A stretch of DNA of 44,760 bases from NCBI GenBank assembly GCA_023134135.1, contig JAGLVB010000019.1:1-44760 (forward strand). Direction: 5' to 3'. Below are positions 39,336 through 44,760 of the stretch, piece by piece. The position numbers and the translations under genes are program-made. The first letter of the stretch is position 1. Each line of letters begins with the position of its first letter. The stretch comes from Candidatus Aenigmatarchaeota archaeon (lineage in GTDB: Archaea; Aenigmatarchaeota; Aenigmatarchaeia; QMZS01). Under the pieces are notes generated by a model. That model searched no databases. It was not told the DNA's origin and saw only the letters and a program-made list of their open reading frames with translations.

Positions 39336-40766
39336 ATGGAAATAATTAAAACACAGATTTTAATCATTGGCGGGGGGGCGGCTGGATTAAATGCAGCTCT
39401 AAATTTAAAATCCAATGATATCACTTTAATAGAAAAAAACGGGTCCAATTCAGTTCTCTGTCCCTGGAATTTAATGATAAAATCTAAAAAGGATTTATTG
39501 AAAGAAATTTTAGAAACAGGATGCAATAGCACGGATTCCGAACTGCTGGATATTTTTTCAAAAAACTATGAAAATATTGTTGAAGATTTAAAAAAAACAG
39601 GAATTAAATTTAGAAAATCAAACCTGGGTTTAATTCCTAACTACACACAACCAGGAAAAGAAGTTAGAAAAATATTCCTGAATAAACTAAAAGAAAAACA
39701 AGTAAAATTGCTAAAAGGAAGCGTAGAAAAATTATTAATTGATAAAAATAAAAAAATTATTGGGGTTAAAATTTCTCTTTTTAATTCAAAGAAAATAAAA
39801 ATATTCTTTAATTATTTGGTCTTGGCTGCTGGGGGGCTTGGAGGATTTTTTAAATTTAGAACTGGAAGTGGAGATTCTGATGGAAGTATATTGGCTCTTT
39901 GTTATGAAGCGGGACTTAAAATAAGGGATTTAGAATTCATGATGTTTCATCCATTTCTTCTGGTTGATAAAAGACTCCCAAGAGTTTTAGTTTCAGGAGA
40001 CCTTTTAACTAAAATGGAATATGAAAATGAAAAAGGGGAAAAATTCTTATCAAATGATATTGCTGATGCTTTAAAAACCAACAAACACCATAGGGTCTTC
40101 CCAAAAATGACTAAAGAGTTCTATTTGCAGTCGCTAAAAAGCAGAATTTTTGGAAGATTAATTTGTTCAAATAAATGGTTTGAAAAATTCAAAAAAGAAA
40201 ATGAATTTGGATTTATTTTTAAAAATTTTAAAAAAAATGACCTTAAAAAAATTGAATTGCATCCTGCGTTCCATTTCTCAATTGGAGGTCTTGTAATTAA
40301 CAAAAATTCTCAAACAAGTCAGAAAAACATTTATGCGGCAGGAGAAATAACTGGAGGGTTGCATGGTCATAACAGAATAGGGGGTTTAGCAATACTGGAA
40401 GCATTAATATTTGGAAAAAAAACAGCAATGGAAATTAATAAAAAAATAATGAAAGAAAAAGAAATAATAATACCTGAAAAAATAGAGGGGCTTGGGATGC
40501 TGGGCTTATCAGATGAAATAAAAAACAAAGCCTGGGAAGTATTGGGTCCTGTAAAAAACAAGGAGGATTTAAATAAAATGAAAAGCTTTTTAAAAAATAA
40601 AAAGAATGCAACTTCTCAGGAAAAACTGCTGGAAAAAATTATAGAAATATGTTTATTAAGAAACGAATCTATAGGAGCATTTTATAGACAGGATTTGAGG
40701 AAAAAAGAAACAGCAAGATCTTCTTTCTTAATAGATAAAAAAATTATCTTTAAATATGGCAAATAA
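39336..40766 (+). CDS. FAD-dependent FrdA/NadB-like oxidoreductase
   Basis: 476 residues. The N-terminal FAD site is ILIIGGGAAGLNAAL (about 8-22). GSGDSDGSILALCYEAGLKIRDLEFMMFHP (about 180-209) and AAGEITGGLHGHNRIGGLAILEALIFGKKTAMEI (about 333-366) match fumarate reductase, flavocytochrome c and L-aspartate oxidase subunits. The usual RGEGG segment and the Tyr of the HYxxGG motif are changed (FSIGGL), so substrate use is likely altered. It overlaps the TyrA-PheA gene by 11 bp and follows ilvE by 3 bp, so the three are one operon. The physiological substrate is unknown; no NadA/NadC partners are seen. Confidence 0.85.
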   Translation: MEIIKTQILIIGGGAAGLNAALNLKSNDITLIEKNGSNSVLCPWNLMIKSKKDLLKEILETGCNSTDSELLDIFSKNYENIVEDLKKTGIKFRKSNLGLIPNYTQPGKEVRKIFLNKLKEKQVKLLKGSVEKLLIDKNKKIIGVKISLFNSKKIKIFFNYLVLAAGGLGGFFKFRTGSGDSDGSILALCYEAGLKIRDLEFMMFHPFLLVDKRLPRVLVSGDLLTKMEYENEKGEKFLSNDIADALKTNKHHRVFPKMTKEFYLQSLKSRIFGRLICSNKWFEKFKKENEFGFIFKNFKKNDLKKIELHPAFHFSIGGLVINKNSQTSQKNIYAAGEITGGLHGHNRIGGLAILEALIFGKKTAMEINKKIMKEKEIIIPEKIEGLGMLGLSDEIKNKAWEVLGPVKNKEDLNKMKSFLKNKKNATSQEKLLEKIIEICLLRNESIGAFYRQDLRKKETARSSFLIDKKIIFKYGK

Positions 40767-42438
40767 AAAACCAATAATCGGAATAATCGGGGGCAACGGA
40801 AAAATGGGTATTTGGTTTAAGAATTTTTTCTTAAAAGAAAAACTGGAAGTAATAATCTCAGACCTTGATACTAAACTAAGTGATGAAGAATTGGCTGGAA
40901 AAGCTGATATTATTATCATTTCCGTGCCTATCAATAAAGTTTCGGAAGTGGTGAAAGAAATTAAAAAAAATATTAAAGAAGATGCCTTGTTAAGTGATTT
41001 TACTTCCATAAAAACCGGACCTATAAATGAAATGAAAAAGGTAAAATCCGGGGTTTTAGGGATGCATCCTTTATTTGGTCCTTTATGTTCTGATATAAAA
41101 GGTCAGACTATAATTTTCTGCAGAGTAAGAGATAATCTCTGGGTTATATTTTTAAAAAATATTTTCCAAAAAAATGGGGTAAAGATAATAGAATTATCTC
41201 CTAAAAAACACGATGAACAAGTCGCATTTTTACAAGCGTTGCTGCATTTCACAAATATATCTTTCTCTTATTTTCTTTATTTAAAAAAATTCAAATCAAT
41301 CCCTGATTTTATAACTCCTTTATTCAAACTTCAGAGTTTAGTGTTTGGCAGAATTTTAGCGCAAAATCCAGAACTTTACGCAAATATTGAAATAGAAAAT
41401 CCTTATTTCAAAAAAATTTCAGAAGAATATGTTAAAGAACTCTTTGAATTTCAAAAAGATATAAAAGATAAAAAATATGAAGTATTTCTAAAGAAATTCA
41501 AATCATCCCAATCTTATCTGGCTGATTCCATAAACATCGCTGAAGAAAAAAGTATGGAGATTTTAAAATTATTGGATAAACAACCAGTAAGACTTGGAAA
41601 AATAAAAAAAATAAATCTTGAAAGAGCTAAAATAGGTTATTTAGGTCCTGAAGGCACTTTTTCATGGATGGCGGCAAATAAAATATTTTGCAATACCTCG
41701 CAATTATGCCCTTTTACGAATATTAAAGATATTTTTAGAGCTCTTTCCAATGAAGAAATAGATTTTGGCATTGTTCCTATTGAAAATAGTATTGGGGGTC
41801 TTGTTTCTGAAACAATGAATTCTTTTACGGATAATTTTATTTATTCTTTAGGTTCCTTCAAAATACATATCCACCACTGTCTTACTTCCCAAGGGAAAGA
41901 TATCAAAAAAATTAAAATTATAAAATCCCATATTCAAGCCCTCTCCCAGTGTCGGGACTGGCTTGATAAAACATTTCCAAATATATTGAAAGAATCCACC
42001 ACAAGCACGATTGCTCCTATTTTAGAAGATTTTTCAGAGAACACTGGTTTTATATTGCCTCAATCTACAGCGAATAAATATAAATTAAATATTTTAGCGG
42101 AAAATATCGAAGACAGCAAAGAAAATTTTACAAAGTTTTTTCTAATCTCGCGAAATATTCAAAGAGATATAATTAAAAAGGTGAATTTAAAAAACAAAAA
42201 GACTCTTTTATTGCTGGCTGTTTATGACCGTGTAGGTATTCTTGGAGATATACTGAATGTTTTTACAGAGAGGGAAATAAATTTATCAGCTCTTCATTCT
42301 ATTCCTTCCCCCGCCCTCCCATGGGATTACTTATTCTTCATAGAATTAGAAAAATCTTATTTTTCGGAAGAATGTAAAAAAACACTTAAAGAATTGAAAA
42401 AATATTGTCCTTTTATAAAAATCCTTGGTGTGGCTTAA
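40756..42438 (+). CDS. Fused TyrA-PheA (prephenate dehydrogenase + prephenate dehydratase + ACT)
   Basis: 560 residues. TyrA part (about 1-285): GIIGGNGKMG for NAD(P), LSDFTSIKTGPINEMK, GMHPLFGP, and HDEQVAFLQALLHF. PheA part from about 294: KIGYLGPEGTFSWMAA, FGIVPIENSIGGLVSETMN and a C-terminal NFTKFFLISRN where the usual catalytic Thr-Arg-Phe reads T459-K460-F461. The ACT domain (about 482-560) has DRVGILGDILNVFTEREINLSALHSIPSP and probably senses Phe. No AroQ chorismate mutase domain lies between the two enzymes, although the fused archaeal enzyme of Archaeoglobus has one. Prephenate must then come from elsewhere. Last gene of the ilvE operon. Confidence 0.92.
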   Translation: MANKKPIIGIIGGNGKMGIWFKNFFLKEKLEVIISDLDTKLSDEELAGKADIIIISVPINKVSEVVKEIKKNIKEDALLSDFTSIKTGPINEMKKVKSGVLGMHPLFGPLCSDIKGQTIIFCRVRDNLWVIFLKNIFQKNGVKIIELSPKKHDEQVAFLQALLHFTNISFSYFLYLKKFKSIPDFITPLFKLQSLVFGRILAQNPELYANIEIENPYFKKISEEYVKELFEFQKDIKDKKYEVFLKKFKSSQSYLADSINIAEEKSMEILKLLDKQPVRLGKIKKINLERAKIGYLGPEGTFSWMAANKIFCNTSQLCPFTNIKDIFRALSNEEIDFGIVPIENSIGGLVSETMNSFTDNFIYSLGSFKIHIHHCLTSQGKDIKKIKIIKSHIQALSQCRDWLDKTFPNILKESTTSTIAPILEDFSENTGFILPQSTANKYKLNILAENIEDSKENFTKFFLISRNIQRDIIKKVNLKNKKTLLLLAVYDRVGILGDILNVFTEREINLSALHSIPSPALPWDYLFFIELEKSYFSEECKKTLKELKKYCPFIKILGVA

Positions 42439-42500
42439 CTAAATTAATTTCACGCTCTTAGCAAATCCGGTTTATTATTTTCTTAATAACTAATTAAAAA

Positions 42501-44246
42501 TTACATATATCCAAGAATTCCTTTTATCTCTTCCAACAACTCAAGATCTGTTTCATCGCATTTTATTAATTCGCGATAATCATCTTTTGAGATAAAAGAA
42601 TATAATATTTCGCCTTCCTTTATCTGCCTGCCAATCGTAACCCCTTTAAATGATACTGCTGCCTGCTCTTCCTTTTCAAGCGCTTTCAAATGCTTGCCTT
42701 CTTTCTGGATTTGGTTGGCGCTCCCGACAACCTTGCCTTCTGAATTTATTAGTTTTGCTTCGGTTACCAGATTTCCCGCAAGAACTTCAACACCAACTAT
42801 TGCGGGATTATTCTTCCTAAAAACAAACCCGGGCAATAATTTTATCTTAACTATTTTTTTCATTTTCTGCTTCTTATCGGCTTCTTCTTCCTCTTTCAAT
42901 TTATTTACCCATTCTTCATATTCTTCAAATAATTTGTAGATAACATTCCCCTGAATAACTTTTATTTTTTTATTTATTGCCAAATCCTCAAATGGATTAT
43001 CAACATTAAAACAAATCAATACTTTATTTTTGGGAGCAGCGTCCTCAAGCATTACCAAATCTTCTTTAATCGGCGCGCCTACTTTTGCTCTTCTTATGCA
43101 TGCATTGCAAAACAAATTGACCAATGCTTCCAAACCCCCAATATTTGAAGTCCTCAAAATAATTCCGTCTATTGATTTATCTATCTCATTTGAGACCTGT
43201 TCTTTTTTTAATTCTTCCAGCAATTTCCTTTTTTCCTCCTCTAATTTATAAGCGCTGAAATTAGCTCCCGCAAAAGCAGCATCAACATTTTTTCCTATTA
43301 TCTTTATTCCCGCCGCCGCCTTTATTTCTTTGACCGCAACAAACTTTTTCTCAACTCTGATATCCTGCAATGAAGCGGGCTCAAGTAAAGCTCTTATTTT
43401 AATGGAAATGGGTTTCTCCAGTTCCACCAATATTTCATCGCCAACCTTCAGAATTCCGTCATATAAAATTACATCCGCATTGCATCCTAATTTCTCGTCT
43501 TTTTTTAATTCAAGAATAACTCCTTTCCCAACATCAGACAACTGCAATTTATCTATTAAAAATTTCTGGGAAAGACCTATTAAAACAGCAAACAAATTTT
43601 GGATGCCTTCTCCGGTTATGCCTGAACAAGGAACTATAGAAATTTCTTTTGTAAAATCTTTCACCTCAAAAAATAATTCTGTTGTGAAACCCTGATTTGA
43701 AAGTTCTCCTTGTATCCGATAAAACCTTTCATAAAAATCCTGCTTTGTTCTTTCCTGTTGATCCTTAAAATTAACTGAAAAATCCTTATTTTCATTTCTC
43801 CATCCCCACAACCGGTCAATTTTTGTCAAAGCAATTACAAAAGGTGTCTTAAACTTTTTGAGAATATTTAAACTCTCCTCTGTCTGGGGTTTTATTCCAT
43901 CAGTAATATCAATAATCAAAATTGCCAAATCCGCGATGGCTCCTCCTTTTTCCCTCATTGCGCTAAATGCAAGATGTCCCGGCGTATCTATGAATAACAA
44001 CCCGGGTATTTTTACCTGATTTCTGATTGGTTCAAGGTATTCGGAAGCAATATCAAAAATCACGGATATTGGTATATCTGTTGCCCCGATTTCCTGGGTT
44101 ATATTCCCGGCTTCTCTTTTTGCGACAACAGTCTTTCTCAGATAATCCAGTAAAGTTGTTTTCCCGTGGTCTACATGCCCAAGAACAGTGACAATTGGCT
44201 GTCTTATTGATTTTTCTTTCTGTCCTTTTTCAGATGAAGCTGTCAT
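42501..44246 (-). CDS. infB: Translation initiation factor aIF5B
   Basis: 581 residues, full length for archaeal IF5B. It is a GTPase that promotes subunit joining. G1 is GHVDHGKT (23-30), G3 is DTPGH (87-91) and G4 is TKID near 140. Switch I follows as NITQEIGATDIP. Domain II contains LKVGDEILVELE; domain III-IV has KVIQGNVIYKLFEEYEEW, KIKLLPGFVFRKNNPAIVGVEVLAGNL and GRQIKEGEILYSFIS. The protein lacks a bacterial-type N-terminal extension. It converges on the amino-acid operon, 62 bp away. Confidence 0.96.
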   Translation of the reverse strand: MTASSEKGQKEKSIRQPIVTVLGHVDHGKTTLLDYLRKTVVAKREAGNITQEIGATDIPISVIFDIASEYLEPIRNQVKIPGLLFIDTPGHLAFSAMREKGGAIADLAILIIDITDGIKPQTEESLNILKKFKTPFVIALTKIDRLWGWRNENKDFSVNFKDQQERTKQDFYERFYRIQGELSNQGFTTELFFEVKDFTKEISIVPCSGITGEGIQNLFAVLIGLSQKFLIDKLQLSDVGKGVILELKKDEKLGCNADVILYDGILKVGDEILVELEKPISIKIRALLEPASLQDIRVEKKFVAVKEIKAAAGIKIIGKNVDAAFAGANFSAYKLEEEKRKLLEELKKEQVSNEIDKSIDGIILRTSNIGGLEALVNLFCNACIRRAKVGAPIKEDLVMLEDAAPKNKVLICFNVDNPFEDLAINKKIKVIQGNVIYKLFEEYEEWVNKLKEEEEADKKQKMKKIVKIKLLPGFVFRKNNPAIVGVEVLAGNLVTEAKLINSEGKVVGSANQIQKEGKHLKALEKEEQAAVSFKGVTIGRQIKEGEILYSFISKDDYRELIKCDETDLELLEEIKGILGYM

Positions 44247-44344
44247 AAAAATATTCCTGAAAATTTAACGTATCCTTTAAATCAACAATTTTATAGATTC
44301 ATTAAGTAATTAAGTGATTTTGAAAAAATAAACTCATTTCATTC

Positions 44345-44440
44345 ATGCATGGCAAATTTCGCGCGGGGCAGAGCATCTATGAATGCTTTGGTAACAGCAT
44401 AGACTGGTTTAAATTGATTTCCAAGAATTTTGCGGGGTGA
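44345..44440 (+). CDS. Possible 31-residue ORF
   Basis: MHGKFRAGQSIYECFGNSIDWFKLISKNFAG. The composition looks protein-like and differs from the A/T-rich flanks, so it might be a real micro-gene, a fragment of a longer lost protein or part of a structured RNA. No family is recognised. The rest of 44247-44450 holds nothing I can support. Confidence 0.25.
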   Translation: MHGKFRAGQSIYECFGNSIDWFKLISKNFAG

Positions 44441-44450
44441 TTTGCTGATA

Positions 44451-44760
44451 TTATTTTTCTTTTTCTAAAATTTCTTTAATATCTTTTTTTAATTCAGGTA
44501 AATCTTCTTTAACAATATCCCAAACAGCATTTAAATCAACCCCAAAACCTTCTTTTTGCAACATTCATTTTGCGATGCAAAAAGGGGTGCCGTTCATGCG
44601 TTTTCTCCGAAAACGATGCATCATTTTCCAAAAGAAAATGAATGTTTCAAAGAAAAACGAGCATAAGGATGAATCATTTTATCTCTTGTCCTGGCAATCT
44701 CACTCCATGGAACAAAAGGATATTTATTAGTAAACTCTATTGGGAGATTTTTCACAGCTT
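44451..44760 (-). pseudogene. Partial HepT-like (HEPN/DUF86) gene interrupted by a 116-bp insertion
   Basis: The gene runs off the right edge. Upstream part: [32 protein letters not shown]; it then hits a stop inside the insertion (44547-44662). Downstream part in another frame: FGVDLNAVWDIVKEDLPELKKDIKEILEKEK, ending at the TAA at 44451-44453. Joining 44663 to 44546 gives HPYFGVDLNAVW and a complete RX4HXY motif (RDKMIHPY). The ends of the gene and any MntA partner are outside the window. It is either a disrupted gene or a gene with a spliced intron. Confidence 0.82.
44547..44662 (-). other. 116-bp structured insertion (candidate intron or mini-element)
   Basis: The length is not a multiple of three and the segment has in-frame stops. 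Read with the gene, it begins GCTCGTTTTTCTTTGAAAC and ends TTGCAAAAAGAAGGT. It contains a 12-bp inverted repeat (44560-44571 with 44635-44646) and an inner hairpin CGTTTTC-TCC-GAAAACG (44599-44615). No target duplication of 3 bp or more is obvious. The pyrimidine and purine tracts near its ends resemble those in the tRNA introns of this window. Confidence 0.6.

Noticed and set aside
44330-44450. C/D box small RNA
   Set aside because: ATGAATG and CTGA-like strings exist, but spacing and a proper C box (RUGAUGA) are lacking.

Overview
The window is AT-rich archaeal chromosomal DNA. Evidence for Archaea: an archaeal 7S SRP RNA, an archaeal-type ProRS, the archaea-only amidotransferase subunit GatE, archaeal PheS/PheT, aIF5B, ribosomal proteins uL14, uL1, uL10 and eL21, prefoldin beta, a TrmB regulator and a short archaeal triosephosphate isomerase. 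Most genes lack a Shine-Dalgarno site and have an A/T box about 20-27 bases before the ATG, which suggests leaderless transcripts. Ribosomal genes scattered outside the usual clusters, many small membrane or secreted proteins of unknown family and compact enzymes fit a DPANN archaeon (Woesearchaeota/Pacearchaeota-like). That placement is inference.

Layout. 1-1138: a complete IS4/IS701-like insertion sequence. 1.2-8.4 kb: uL14, an orphan antitoxin, ProRS, a MntA/HepT toxin-antitoxin pair, a PRC-barrel protein, a SpoIIM-family membrane protein, class II ribonucleotide reductase and a convergent MazG-like pyrophosphohydrolase. 8.4-9.5 kb: SRP RNA, a small membrane-protein gene, then a decayed second copy of the SRP RNA 3' end. 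9.5-17.8 kb: uL1-uL10, a 46-residue zinc-finger gene missing from the ORF track, a resolvase-like nuclease, anchored surface proteins, TsaC, tandem paralogues, tRNA-Gln(TTG), MscS and TPI. 17.8-22.2 kb: tRNA-Ser(GCT) and a tandem duplication of a lipoprotein gene plus the 5' part of gatE. 22.3-31.3 kb: a 1154-residue cysteine-rich secreted protein, prefoldin beta, an IrrE-like peptidase, a DJ-1/PfpI protein, tRNA-Gln(CTG), a coiled-coil protein, eL21 and a membrane surface protein. 31.4-38.4 kb: two orphan ABC solute-binding proteins, a hairpin-repeat intergenic region, pheS-pheT, a TrmB regulator and tRNA-Phe(GAA). 38.4-44.8 kb: an ilvE / flavoprotein / TyrA-PheA operon, aIF5B and an interrupted hepT-like gene.

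The strongest unusual signal is in the tRNA genes. All four (Gln-TTG, Ser-GCT, Gln-CTG, Phe-GAA) are 210-277 bp long because each carries one intron in the D-loop and one in the T-loop. Gln-TTG also has a third intron at the canonical 37/38 site. Removing these segments gives complete cloverleaves of 73 nt (84 nt for Ser). The introns often carry a pyrimidine tract (C)TTTTCTTT and a purine tract AAAGAAAG that can pair inside the intron. A 116-bp structured insertion with a related tract pair interrupts a hepT-like gene at the right edge, and exact removal rebuilds the RX4HXY active-site region in frame. It may be a protein-gene intron of the same kind or a small mobile hairpin element.

How genes work together. 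GatE is the amidotransferase subunit that makes Gln-tRNA(Gln), and both tRNA-Gln genes lie within about 7 kb of it. NrdJ and the MazG-like protein both act on nucleotide pools. IlvE, the flavoprotein and TyrA-PheA look like one transcription unit for the last steps of aromatic or branched-chain amino-acid metabolism. PheS/PheT and tRNA-Phe are near neighbours.
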